Positions 46,294 through 58,025 of a stretch of DNA of 64,000 bases are shown here, in pieces. The position numbers and the translations under genes were made by a program. The notes below the pieces were generated by a model, which saw nothing but the letters and a program-made list of their open reading frames with translations, was not told the origin of the DNA and ran no database searches. The DNA is from Luzula sylvatica (Eukaryota > Streptophyta > Magnoliopsida > Poales > Juncaceae), in contig OX326956.1 of the NCBI GenBank assembly GCA_946800325.1, positions 21,046,667 to 21,110,666 of the forward strand, read 5' to 3'. Numbering within the stretch: position 1 is the stretch's first letter; every line of letters starts with the position of its first letter.

Positions 46294-47150
46294 TATATTC
46301 CTCTGAGAGTACAACAGACATATCTTATCCTAGGTATTTTGAGAATTGAAGCATTACCATATTCGTATCAAATATCCGTTTTAATTATTCGAAAAAATCC
46401 GATTCCATATTCATATCCGACAATATCCGAACCGGATCCGGATCCGGGTTGTTCCGGATCCGAATATCCGTATCCGAAAAAATATGGTATGACCACTATC
46501 CGAACCGTTTACACCCTAGTGCCACCAGTACATCTCTCCCCAATCTTCAATGTACTCCGGCGATGTACTTCAACGAAGTATTTTTCTTCCCAATTTCGTT
46601 AATCGCATCAGGTGTTGATGACTGATGTCGTATTGTCTGCCCGCTTTCTTGAAATGGCAAGGTACTTCGTGTAATCGCAAAAAAAAGGAAATCGCCGGTC
46701 AGTTGGTCTTACTATCGAGAAGAACTCGAGTGGAAGGCCAGTATTGTCAACAAATTCGACCATTAATGCTCACGAGTTGTGAGTTGACGTATTTTTTCCC
46801 ATAATTGCTCTTTATTAGTTGTTTTCATGCTAAGAGTTTGCTTTATTGCATTTGATTTGGTCTCAATTCTCTCTCTTCAGTTTCAATTTGACCGGAAATA
46901 CTTTTATCATAGTTTTTTACTTTCTTCCACATACCTTATCAGAAATATTTTATGTTAGAAATTCCCGCACTCATAATCCACCGTAAATTCGTCTTCTAGG
47001 ATAGTCAACGGTTGTCCTAGTTCAATCGTTGAGTACTTGTGTATTTTATCTCACAAAACTCATATCCAAAAATGAAAAAAACCTTCGTTTTTTTTTTCTC
47101 TCATCTAGACAAGTCTCCTGCTTTAGAATGAATGTATTGGATTAGAGAGA
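46294..47150. other. Non-coding stretch; GGATCCGG-rich element at its left end
   Basis: 46340-46525 carries AATATCCGAACCGGATCCGG repeats and ends TTTACACCCTAG, the complement of the TAGGGGTGT terminus seen at 13395. From 46526 to 47150 no gene is supported; a possible short exon-like part near 46540-46700 was not recognised. Confidence 0.5.
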
Positions 47151-47890
47151 GAAACATGTTTTTGAGATATATGCACATATATTGATAAGATCTAGTAAAG
47201 AGACACTTCTTGAAACATAAAAACTGCTTGAATCCTTTCACTATTCTGTAAAAACGAAATTGATAAATCGTTCAAACCGACTCCAAACCTTAACGAAAGT
47301 TGTAGATAATCTAATTATCTTTCAAACCCAATGTTTTAAATTGCGATGTAGCGGTCAATTGCGCTTGGAATGTAATTTACATGTGATCACCGATATTGCG
47401 CGATATTGCGGAGATATTGCGACGCTGTTTAGTAGGTTGCGGTATTGCGTTTTAGAAATATTTATTGCGATTTGCACTATGACGGCGCAATTGCGTCGCA
47501 ATTTATATCACTGTTCCAACCCGATTGGGTCAACTCAATTGGAGTTCGGATCCGAAAGTTATGACATTTTTACTAACTGTATGTAAAATTATTGCACCCT
47601 TTCGGTATTTCATTAAAACGAAAATGATAAATCGCTCCAATGGACAATAACTCTTTATTAAAGTTATATATAATCTCATTATCTATCCAACCTAATTTGA
47701 TCCATTCAAATTGGAGTTCGTATGTAAAAGTTATAACAATTTTACTAAAAAAAAATTCAACCGAAGTATTTGATTTTTTTTTCATAAAACCGTTTCTTAT
47801 CAATTTAACCTATGTATATCCAATATACATATGTGTATTTAATATACGCATTATTAATTCCGTGTCCATCTTAATACATATCCTTTCATT
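47150..47890 (-). repeat. Diverged, truncated LTR family 1 relic
   Basis: In reverse orientation it parallels the middle of the LTR at 30218: 'attctgtaaaaacgaaattga', 'cgaaagttgtagataatcta', 'attggagttcg', 'tatgtatatccaatatacat'. Both LTR termini are missing. A 186-bp MITE interrupts it at 47330-47515. Confidence 0.7.
47330..47515. mobile_element. Short family C derivative (MITE, ~186 bp)
   Basis: Left end AATGTTTTAAATTGCGAT, right end complement of AACAGTGATATAAATTGCGA, with GATATTGCG and TTGCGTCGCAA repeats inside. It sits within the LTR relic: 'ttcaaaccca' before it and 'ccaacccgatt' after it rejoin the LTR consensus. Confidence 0.75.
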
Positions 47891-48367
47891 TTAACATATC
47901 ATTGTTAATTTTGCTTGGCATGTGGACAAATCATTGATAATCACGAAGTTGATTCTTTCGTTCTCTCTTTGCTCGGCATGGCGACAGAACTTGATAACAC
48001 AAACGCAAAGTGGAAAAGATATCATCTCGATCATTTTGTTCTCTTTTGTGTGCCCTAGCGAAGAGTACGTCTTTTTTTAATCTTTGTTTAGTTATTTTCT
48101 TCCATGCCATACGGTTGTGTTTGATTTTTCTTCGTTTTTTACTAATTAGCGATGACATGTGATGAATTAGTGTTTATGTGAGTGAATTAGGGTTAATTTT
48201 CGATGAATTAGGGCTAATTAATGTGGGTGAATTCAGGATAATTTTCGCCGAATAAAGATAATTTTATACTAATTAGTGTTGATATATGATGATTTAGGTC
48301 TGATGTGGGTGAATTAGGATAATTTGAAATTATATGATTAATTAGTGTTGATATATGATGATTTTAG
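47891..48367. other. Intron-like AT-rich stretch with GTGAATTAGG repeats
   Basis: Several 'gtgaattagggttaatttt' and 'aattagtgttgatatatgatgattta' repeats. The last ends in TTTTAG, a plausible splice acceptor for the following exon-like segment. No coding sequence seen. Confidence 0.45.
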
Positions 48368-50696
48368 GTGATCGATCTCGAGTCTGACATTGACTCTAAG
48401 CCGCGTGAGGTTGGACCTGGTGCAGATATTGGAGTTGTTGGTCAGAACGAAGTGAAAATGGCTGGTCCAAGTTGTAACAAATATCAAAAATAAGATTTTG
48501 ACATTTGTCGTTTTTCTTTATTAAGTAATTTGAAACGAAATTTTGTGTTCAATATTTTACTGTTTCGGAGTCAAGAAATATAATATATTACGTTCGACTT
48601 TTCATAAAGGAATTTATCGCAATATTATTATCTGCATTATTTAGGAAATTAAAAGATTCTGTTTGAATAATTGAAAAAAAAAAAAAAAAAATTATTACTT
48701 AACCTAGGATTTAAAAACGAAACTATGATATGCAAGTCTTCAGATTTATATAGTATTTACAAGGACTTGTTAGCATATTTGCATTTTCTTTAGTTGGGCC
48801 GAAGTCCAATTCATTATTGTTAATACTTGTTAAGCGGTTCATGCCATATAATGGCATACCTAGGATCGGTTAGGTTTTACTATCCTCATTATATCATCTC
48901 AGTATTCGTTTTGTCAAAAGAGCAAAAGAGAAATTGCGAGAAATTGGAAAGATGGGAGGAAAATTGAAGCCATGAGAAAGTAGAAAAGGTGGATATGCAC
49001 TATTTGGCAAGTGAGCTTGTGGATTCTTTCTGATCGTCCGTGATTTTAGTGTTTTCTATTCCTTTCGATCTGCGTTTTCGAAGTCGGAGTGGATTTCTGG
49101 TTCTTAGTCGAGTATTTTCATTTAGGTGAGTGTTATTCTCCCTTTTCACCATTATTTATATCTATTTTGATTAAAACGGATTTTGTTCCAAAAAGCGTGT
49201 TGAATTACGAAAACGTATATTATTTTGTTTATGATATAGTGATATTTCGAGAAACTGATTTTGAATATAATTATGATAATTTATGAAATTAATGATATAT
49301 ATAAAATTATGATTTCGAATTAGAGGATTTGATAAATAAAATGAATTTGGATAATGATTTTGAATTATGATTCGAATTTGATATTAGTGATATATTTGGT
49401 AATGATTTTGAATAACAGGTACGACGATTTATGATTTTAAATGATTTGTGAAATAATGATTTTGAATTTGGATATTCATTCCAATATAAAAAGTATATTT
49501 CGAATTTGTTTTCAGAAATGATTTGCACTAAAAAGTGTGTTTCGTTTTATGAAAGTTATTAAGTAAATTATATGATTATAATATTTTATTATGAGAAAGA
49601 CTTTATTTGGATAAAACGTAAACAAGATTTACGATTTTAAAGAGGGTCTCCGAGAGACTATATATATATATATGTAGAATTTCATTTGAATAAAACGTAA
49701 GCCGGGCTTACGGTTTTTAAAGAGGGTCATATGAGAACATTACGCGGCTCCTCCGATATGTTTTAGTTTGTTAGGTGTAGTGTCGCGTGACCCCGTGGCG
49801 CTCTTTGGAGGGAATTGCGTAGCAATTTTGATGTAGTGCAAAGTCCAGACCCATGAAGGATCTGGCTGTGGCGCATGGATATCCAGTCATCAGTTTATTT
49901 TTGTAGGGAATTTGCGCTTCCCGAGCTTTTGGATTTTTGTAGGGAATTCGCGCATGGATATCCGTGTGTGACTTGCTATCAGCGCGGGTTGGCACTTCAG
50001 TCGAGAGTTATTTGCGCCCTCACCCCGGATAAAAGTATTAGTACATATATGATTAGATACGAAGGTAATCGATTTGATTTCGATTTAGAATTTAAAAAAC
50101 CGGGGCAAGTATTTTGAGATATATTTGGAAAAAGATATGATTGGAAGTTACACGATATTATTTTATGAACTTATTTGAAAAGTACTTATTTTAGTTATGA
50201 CTATTTTTAACGAGGTATTTAGAAAACTTACGATTTGAAGTTATACGAGATTATTTTATGGACTTATTTGAAAAGTACTTATTTTTATTATAACTATTTT
50301 TAACGAGGTTTCACTCACTTAGTCACTTCCGTGACTAATCCTTTTTTATTACATATTTTAAGTATAGGTGAAACGAACATGTCATCGGGAGTTGCGGGTA
50401 CTTCGAGAGTGAGAACGTCTACGATATCTGAGTTTCGTATTTAGATATTAAATCCTTCCGCAATAGTTTTGTATTATTATTTTAATTCCGTAATGTATGT
50501 ATATGTATGTGTTGTTGTTTTCGAATCAGTTTAGTATCTTGTTTTGTGATGTTTTTATATGAGAGCATGTGGTATACGAGTTGTATACTGGCGGGTTGCC
50601 GCACCCCTTTCCATTTTATATTTGGGATGTGACACAAGTGGCGACAAGATCGTTGCGGCTGCTGAGGAGGACAAACCCACTCCTATTCCTGGTAGG
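48368..50696 (+). pseudogene. Exon-like open segment split by a solo LTR; product unknown
   Basis: Removing the LTR (48473-50634) and one TSD copy joins 48368-48472 to 50640-50696. This gives 162 nt, exactly 54 open codons, preceded by ATTTTAG and followed by GTATGT, so both splice signals look intact. The encoded piece is acidic and hydrophilic: 'VIDLESDIDSKPREVG' at the start and 'EEDKPTPIPGR' at the end. GC content is clearly higher than the surroundings. I do not recognise the family; the tail is faintly like the segment before a FAR1-type DNA-binding domain, but that is a guess. No other exons of the gene were identified. Confidence 0.5.
48473..50634 (+). mobile_element. Solo LTR, 2162 bp, in an exon-like segment
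   Basis: TGTAACAAATATC...GGGATGTGACA, flanked by CAAGT at 48468-48472 and 50635-50639. Internal duplications: 'acgtaa(gc)cgggcttacggttttaaagagggtc'-like units at 49610-49730 and a ~97-bp tandem repeat at 50120-50310. Family not determined; it is unrelated by eye to the other LTRs here. Confidence 0.9.
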
Positions 50697-51034
50697 GTAT
50701 GTTTATTTTATTTTATTTAATTTGTAACTTTGCACGGTTTTTAAAGCGGTATTTTATTGATTTGCATGGTTTTACTTTACACATTAATTAAATGCGCATG
50801 CAGTACTTTTACGTGCATGAAAGTCGTTTCTTTCTTAAATTTGTTGATTAGGAATAGTTACGAGACATTAAATAAGTTTTTGTCTTGCTAAATTCACCCA
50901 GTTTTGTAATTAATACTTTCAAAACGCTAATTTCGCTTGTAATTTATAGAAATACCCCTGACTTGTTATGATTTTTTTTGTTGGTTCAAGTTGGAAGCTC
51001 TCCACAATACAAAGTAGAAAGGAAATTAGGAAAA
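50697..51034. other. Non-coding stretch to the Helitron end
   Basis: It begins as the putative intron after the exon-like segment. A short 'ttggttcaagttggaagctctc' (about 50981-51002) recurs at 56028-56050. No gene. Confidence 0.5.
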
Positions 51035-51734
51035 CTAGCTTTAGGCCCGCGCGATTGCGCGGGGTACCTTTTTTCATTTTTTTTGTTTTCCTTGGTGTTG
51101 TTATTTTAGATGATGAGTTTTGTACGATTGCGCGATTGCTCGGTGTTTTGTTTTGTTCGTGTTGTTAGCATGGATGTTTTTGTAAAATACAATAAGCATA
51201 TGAACATGCCGTAAAACAACAGGCTTTGTAACATGGTGGTTGTTATACCTTACATATCCATATACAAACATAGGAAAGAACAACACATACAAAACAATGC
51301 ATAGAATGTACAAAACGTGTTGTTTCTAACAAAAATTTGAAAACACGTAACATGTAAGAACATAATAACCAAATATAAATTTTAGAGTAAAATTATGATT
51401 CGGGCATAAAATATGTGAGCATTCTATACTGCGTTTGTCTCAATAAATTATGATTTTAATAAATTTTATCGTAATGATTGTTTGACTTGTTTAAGAACCG
51501 AATTTCTTGAACAATTCAAAGAGTTATCGTTGTAAAATTTATCATTTTTATACATCATCGGAAAAATCAGACAAAATAATTCAAAAGCGGAACAAAGTCG
51601 ATTTAGGCCCCAAGTAATGTGTTGTTTTGTTTCCTCGAGAACAATGAGCGATATAATAGCCTTGATTTATACCAAAAAACTCGTGTGATGTAATGTACTG
51701 TTTTGTTTCCAAAATTATGTGAACCTTATGCGAC

Positions 51735-51736
<2 letters not shown>

Positions 51737-51785
<49 letters not shown>

Positions 51786-51787
51786 CT
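51737..51787. repeat. (GAT)n microsatellite
   Basis: About 16 GAT/ATG trinucleotides. A shorter degenerate relative lies at 52794-52845, within a duplicated block that also repeats 'acctcatgcgaca' and 'attgttttgtttcc'. Confidence 0.9.
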
Positions 51788-54137
51788 CTATTGTTTAGGT
51801 TTTAACATTTCGGTTTTAGCGTTTAGGCTTAAGATTTTCGGGTTGAGGACACTATTACAACTAATGGACTAATACCTCATGTTTGCATATCTTAATAATG
51901 ACTTTTCTTATATCGAGACGTTTTATTCTAACATTTAGATTTATGTAAACCAATCAAGATTAAAAAGAAACCAATTTTGATAAATATCAAGACTAAAAAG
52001 TAAAAGTAAATCCAACTTTATTCTGAACAAAACCATTTATTCATCCATTTTAATAATCCAGAATTGCTAATCATGAAATTCATTGCTTTACGTTTTTATG
52101 TGCTATATAGAATGTGTTTAAAAGAAGCAATGAACGCTCAATTTGTTTACTGAGTTTATGTCCAGCAATTGTTATTTGGAATGCTAAAAGTTACATAAAG
52201 GAAGTTGTATGTAATGCATAGCAATCATGTTCATTTTTTCATCAAGGTATATATGGTCGACAAATATATTTTGCATTTTTTTGGCTGACCTGCGAATGAC
52301 AAAATCGACTCATGTTCTCCTTATCATTTTAGTTTGAGCCCTTAGTTTCGATAATTTTCATAAGAATATTAGGAAATTTTTGACACAAATTGGGGAGCAT
52401 CTACATGATCTTTCTGAGCACATTTATATCTTTTATGGAGCATACGAATAATTTGTTAGCGGTATGCAACGCACATGGGTTTTTTTTTTTAATCGTAACA
52501 ATGCGTGCGAAAGAAAATTTTGTACTTTTCGGTTTGTGTATTTGTCAGGCATTTTTGGTCCAAGTACCACGTAGAATAATAGTTTGTCAAATTTTCAAAT
52601 AAATGAACAACAATGAATGATGTAAAAACCTTAATTTAAAACAAAACCTCACGTGACATAATATATTGTTTTGTTTCCAACATAATGCGTTGTTTTGTTT
52701 CGTAAATCACAAACAATGATCTAAGAATCCTTATTTCGGACAAAAACCTCATGCGACAACACATTATTTTCTAAATTATGCAAACCTTACAATGATAATG
52801 ATGACGACGATGATGATAATGATGATGCTTATTATTATGATGATGATGGGACATATAGATTTAATGATTTTGATTATTAACAAATTAGCCATATCATAAC
52901 ATTGCTTTTGTGCGAAATCAGTTAACTAAGCCTCGTGGTCAGAATTATCATGTGCTTTGCACGTGTAACATAAATAATTGGGAGTAAACTTAAGCCAAAG
53001 CCAACCTAATGCACAAAGAACAATTGGAACCAACATAATGGATTCGTGTCATTTTTTTTATAGCCTCAGAGTTTAAATGTTTTTGTCATTCAATTATTTC
53101 CATGAAGTAGACCTTATATTGATCATTTGACCACTTCCTGCTTTACTGCCAGCAAAAAAAAAACAGCCCATTAGAAAGGCCAAATTACACATAAAACTGA
53201 AAAAGAATTTTACAAATGAAATAACTATAAACAAAAAAATGCAAAAAACTAATAAAATTTATTAATGACCTAATTCGTATTAACCGAGATGAAATTGTAC
53301 CTTGAGAAAAGAGGAGATCCAGCTAGACTTGAACATCCAGACGGTTTTGCAGGCCCATTAGAAATGGTGCATCTGGCAAGACTTGAACACGCAAAGAGTT
53401 TCGCATGTGTGAATAACCATTTTTTAATTAATCTCTAAGAAAACATCCAATAAAATAATTTAATTTCAATGTTTCTTGCAAAATCGAGATTGAAAAAAAA
53501 GTAATTGCCGTCTTACCTCGTAGTACCTGCCAAATTACAAATTTACAAATGAGCTATTGCCCGGCCAAATAAACATCTTCCCTCTTTCTCACTTAGTAAA
53601 GAGCACATGGGACGTTATCTCCATTTATCCTTTTTTTAATTCCTTTTTTTAAAATAAAAATAAAAATATCATATTTATCCTTCGAAAATTAAAAATAACA
53701 AATTAACTTGGACCGTCTTAAATTATTACGACGTGTCAGAATTTGCGAACACATTTCAAAAGAGAGAATGAAGTTACAATTTAGATATCTTTTTATCTGT
53801 GAAGAAAAGAAAGAATGAATGTTATTTATTAGTTCGTGGATTAATAATGATTTGTTTCGAATTTTGGATTTTAATATTTGAAGTCCATAATCAGAAAACA
53901 AATCTCCACCACCACATTTCAAATTCATAATGAGAAAACAGAAATTAAAAAAATCAAGAATGAAATTACTCATCTTGAATTGAAATGATTGAGTTTGGTT
54001 TTGCAAGTCGTTCTTCGTTTTCCATTATCAAACTTCGCATCCTGAAATCTCTCATGACTTATTGAGACCTTCAATGAAAATAAATTATCATGAAATTATT
54101 AGAGAAAGCATAACGAAATGAAAATTTTGTGTGGTAA

Positions 54138-55085
54138 TTACATCGAGCAGTTGCGAGCAAGGTGATCACTGACAGTAATTTTGGAAGCGTCGCGAGTCTT
54201 GGTACTTTTTTCCTTTTTCATCTCGTCGTCGAAAAGGTCGAAGTCATCATCGTCATCAGGGCCTTATTGTTAAATTAAGCAAAAATAAATTATATTCTGG
54301 TTAATAATTATCAAATTTAAGAAACTTAAATTATCAAATATAAAAATATTCTAATTAGCACAACCAGTCAACTGGAAAAAAAAGAAAAGAATGCAACAAT
54401 ACCTTGCAATAGGAGAAATGCGCCGAAACTCATCCATTCAGGGTTTCGTCGCTGTTGATGTGCTTGTTTTATTGCTGTTGTTCCTCACTTGCCGCAACGG
54501 AAGGCGCGTCGAACTCGTCTTCCACCATGGTTACTTCGCAAAAACACTCATTATTGTAAGAGTATGCTGATAATAATTGCTGAATTGATTTAATTACCTC
54601 GATGGAAGCGGGAATGTCAGCAAATAATCTACAATGTTTGTTTATCATGGAGCTATTTAACGATCAATACATATCTTCATGGTATAATTGACCTGAAATA
54701 ATAACAAACATACAATTCAGTAATTGTACCAGATCAAATAGTGGTCAAAGCAAGACAAATTTTAATCCAAATCAACACATGCACTCCCAAAAGTATAAAA
54801 TGAGCATATTAAACAGCAAAATACGTAAGAAAGAACACAACACAACAAAATGATGTAAGAAGTGGTCGAATCAGACCAAACATTGGCAAAATCAGCATGA
54901 ATCGACCAAACTAACACATGCAATCATCAAAAGAGAAACACAGTAGCAAAAACAACCCAAACAAATGAGGAACGAAAAGAAAACAACGAAATTGCAACGC
55001 AAAAGGGGGAAAATTGCACCTCAGTACCTACTGCCGTCTCTTTGGGTGGGAAGGGGGCTGCATGGCGATTGACGATTGGCTTCAT
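54138..55085 (-). pseudogene. Gene-like fragments inside the putative Helitron
   Basis: Three minus-strand pieces. First, an ATG at 55085 opens 'MKPIVNRHAAPFPPKETAV' and ends at a GT donor after 55028, downstream of two AAACCCTAG leader motifs (about 55140-55175). Second, at 54545-54470 'EVTMVEDEFDAPSVAASEEQ' ends in a stop. Third, at 54263-54138 'PDDDDDFDLFDDEMKKEK' is flanked by AG and GT. The third piece resembles the acidic DDDDDxDLF(G)EE segment of plant elongation factor 1-beta/delta. The pieces do not join into one obvious frame. Captured, partly decayed exons are the simplest reading; a real small gene is possible. Confidence 0.35.
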
Positions 55086-55425
55086 CCTCGTCCCGCGTAG
55101 CCAACGTTTGGCCGCTAGAGTCTGTCGACGCCGGCGTATCGCAGCTAGGGTTTCGTCGCGGCGGCTAGGGTTTCGTCCCGATTTTCTGGATCGCGAAAAA
55201 TGAAAGAAGAGAGAGAGAAAGGGGTAATTGAAAGAGGCATGGAAATATTTTTGGTTAGACTCGGCTCACGTGGTCCATGTGATGTTAGCATTTTATGGCT
55301 CATGTGAACCGTGTCTATTCAAATTGTGACCGTACGATTTTGATCGAACGGCTCAGAATTAGGAGGTGACGTGGCTCAACCAGTGGCCAGCAAAAACAAC
55401 CCAATTATTCTATCTATAATGTGGT

Positions 55426-56229
55426 TTTGGCCGGTTTATGAAGGTCGTAAATTATCTGGCGGTACGGACCGTACCGGTCCTGATGCCTATGAGGTACATA
55501 TATATTTCTGTTCTTTCCTTTTTTGAGTATTTTCTTATAAATTGGAAATATATATATTATGATATAATTTGTGTTTTGTTGCGATTTATAGTTGGGGCTT
55601 TCAATTCGAGCATCGAAATAACAAAAGTTGCAATTACGACCCTCCTTACGAGTGGCAGGTTTATAGCCTTACAGGTATGCTCAATAAATTAAGTTACATT
55701 TTTTGGTCTTCGCGATCTCCTCCCTCCTCGTGTTATGTCTTTCAAACAACAATATAAATTAAATTACAAGTTTATTTTCCATTTTATCCATTTAATTTAG
55801 AATTTCAAATTTCAAATCAGAACTTAATTTCATTTCTTGAGAAATAATGAATTCAGATAAATCATGTAGTAGAACACTCAAGGCGAACACAAATCCATAG
55901 TTTCTTTAGCATAATGGAGAATCTTAAATAACGACCGAAGCGAAGCCCTTTATTACAGAGTAATTAATCCTTCATTTCTTTTGCATATTATTAAACAATC
56001 TCAACTTTCTTTGTCTTTTCATTTTTTTGGTTCAAGTTGGAAACTCTCAACTTTGTTTGTGTTTTTTTTTTTATAAAAACTTTAATTTCTCGAATTCCTG
56101 GCAAGTAGTAACACTTAATTTTGGAAGATTATTAAATGCGAATATTATTCATATATCATATGGGATTGTAAAATGGTTTTTGTTCAACATATATTTTAGA
56201 TATGAGTACGTTTTGGTACATATATATGC
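55426..56229. other. Non-coding stretch with one exon-like segment
   Basis: 55592-55673 is a short open segment between a TTATAG acceptor-like and a GTATGC donor-like site ('WGFQFEHRNNKSCNYDPPY' in one frame). It is preceded by another possible piece at about 55436-55492 in a GGTACGGACCGTACCGGTCC context. The frames do not connect cleanly across the gap. Product not recognised. The rest is AT-rich. Confidence 0.3.
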
Positions 56230-56296
56230 AGTGATTTTGTTTACAAAGCTTAAAAATTGACTCGTCCATGTGCATGTGCGTGAGGATTTTACTAGT

Positions 56297-57920
56297 TCAA
56301 GGATAAATCTCAATGATTGATCGAATTCCAAGAGTAGGAGTAATCTTGTAGGAACCAAACCCTGCTTGCTTGAATATATTCCACCATTCCTTCTCATCTC
56401 GCTCGATACCATTCATGGATGTCATCATTAAAATATCAAACAAGACCTGCGGCTCTGTGAATGTTGGATCCGGAAGTACACCAACGACAGTATCCAAGAT
56501 GATGACCTTACCTCCTTCTCGCAGAGAAATCGCATCTTTGCATCGTGCTAGTATCTTTATGCATTTTTCATCGTCCCAATTATGAAGAATCCACTAAAAA
56601 TTAGCAAAATATCAATTTTTAGTAATTAATATTGGATCGATTCAATTTCACGTGTAAAATATAATAAAACTTACCCTACACCCCTCTCACAACTATTATA
56701 AATACGAAAAATACACTGGGTCCCCTATCCGACCCTAATACTTTTGTTGAGGTGGACAAACATAGTTGAGTTGATTAACACTTGAATTAAAAGTTAATTG
56801 ACACGTTTAATCGACACGTCAATTCATTTTAATATGTTATTATGACTACATGTTGATTGACATGTCAATTCAATTAAACGATTAATTAATCTGTTAATTC
56901 TTTCAATTAAGAATCCTAATCAATCGAACTAAATATCTTTGTCTACCTCGTACAAGAGTGTTTGGGTTATTAACCCCTTATAAATACGACACACAATTAA
57001 TGTATGGAATATCATGAGTACCCTGAAATATAAATATATAAATATACTTGATATATTTTCATTTTTTAAGGTTATACAATATACTTTTTAGTATTTGTTT
57101 TAGTACATATGATATCATTCCTAGAATCATATTTAGTTATTGTTACCTTTAGCAGTACTGTATCTGCTTGGGGAATACAGTCGAACATGTCTCCTGAAAC
57201 AAACTTCACAATACCATCATCCAAAACTTGATCTACAACATGAGGCAGCTCCAAAACAGTGCAGTTTATATGGGGAAAAGCCTTAGTAATTGCCTTGGCA
57301 GCATAGCCAATTCCACCTGCCACATCAACCAGAGATGTTATCCCTCGAAATACTTCGCTGTGTTTTCTTAAAATAATGTCCATCAAGAAGGAAGAATCAC
57401 TCGCCATGCCGTCGTTAAATAGTTTGTTGAATTTGGAGTCTCGGCTTGACATTTCAAATACGCTGCAACCATTAACCATGTGGAAGCAGTCCAGCTCATC
57501 CTGCTTGAACCAGTCACTTAAACTCATATTTTGACTTACACACATGGAGCTCAGCGTGAGCCGTGCAAAAGCAGACAAGCTTGGTGGACTGGCTCGGTCG
57601 AAAAGAAGGGAAGAGACGGGTGTGAGGTCATAAACCGCCTCTTTGTCTTCGATGCCATTTTGCATGGTGAAAATGCCAGAATGAGTTAGAACGCGCAGAA
57701 GACGAGACAAGTGATTTTTTTTGCTTGCAGGAAGTGAGAGGTAGGAGTGTAACTCTGTAAGGGTCATGGGTTGTCCATGGTTGTGAATGGCGTCGGGAAT
57801 GCCAAGCTCGATTGCACATTTCAGAGTCAAGGATTTGATGTAACTGAAGATTTGGATCCATAACTCGGCCTGAGCATGCAGTAGCAGGTCATCGCTAACA
57901 GTGCTTTTGTTGGTTTCCAT
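56297..57920 (-). CDS. Type II plant O-methyltransferase (flavonoid/phenylpropanoid OMT-like), two exons
   Basis: Predicted SAM-dependent methyltransferase acting on a phenolic hydroxyl; cytosolic homodimer by family. Exon 1 is 57920-57147 (258 codons), the intron is 57146-56594 (GT...AG, 553 bp) and exon 2 is 56593-56297 with TGA, total 356 aa, the usual family length. The N-terminal dimerisation domain (about residues 10-105, 'AIELGIPDAIHNHGQ') is followed by the methyltransferase domain: LVDVAGGIG (197-205; most relatives have LVDVGGGTG), LELPHVV (Glu224 where Asp is usual), GDMFD (243-247), and the catalytic block WILHNWDDE with His262. Asp292 and Glu322 sit where the family places the two acidic partners. 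Start: METNKST at 57920 is preferred; an in-frame ATG at 57956 would add 12 residues. The exact substrate cannot be read from sequence; chalcone/isoflavone/flavonoid OMTs are the nearest type. The frame is intact and splice sites are canonical, so it is probably functional. A dead sister copy lies at 18296-20610. Confidence 0.93.
56763..56935. repeat. TTAATTGACACGT-type dispersed repeat in the OMT intron
   Basis: Alternating direct and inverted copies of TTAATTGACACGTTTAAT and TCAATTCAATTAAACGATTA. Related to 8405-8570 and to the sequence interrupted by the hAT element (58130-58151 plus 59611-59710). No TIR or TSD is defined. Confidence 0.6.
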
Positions 57921-57979
57921 TGATTTTTCTTTGTTTGCTTGATGTTTTTGTATCAATGAATGAGATGATTTGCTTCTGG

Positions 57980-58025
57980 TTTAATAGACGAGGCACGTGG
58001 TCACTAAGGTCAGGCATGTCACGTG
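57980..58025 (-). promoter_or_regulatory. OMT promoter: TATA-like box and two G-boxes
   Basis: On the minus strand TATTAAA (57980-57986) lies 60 bp upstream of the preferred ATG. Two CACGTG G-boxes follow at 57994-57999 and 58020-58025. G-boxes are bound by bZIP/bHLH factors in light, jasmonate or stress responses of phenylpropanoid genes; that role is inferred here. The hAT element begins about 125 bp further upstream. Confidence 0.5.

Larger units (their letters stand above)
51035..55425 (-). mobile_element. Probable Helitron with gene-like cargo (5' border uncertain)
   Basis: On the minus strand the 3' end is clear: hairpin CCCGCGCAATCGCGCGGG (complement at 51046-51064), seven bases, then CTAG (51035-51038) followed by T. 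To the right lie low-complexity blocks with repeated 'attgttttgtttcc', a (GAT)n tract, and minus-strand gene-like pieces (54138-55085) with a 5'-leader signature. A plausible 5' region is at about 55370-55425 (complement 'ATAGATAGAATAATTGGGTT'), but a canonical TC start was not found, so the length is a guess. Confidence 0.45.

Noticed and set aside
52920..52990. Possible additional Helitron end around GTGCTTTGCAC
   Set aside because: There is a short stem, but no CTAG/CTRR terminus at the right distance on either strand.
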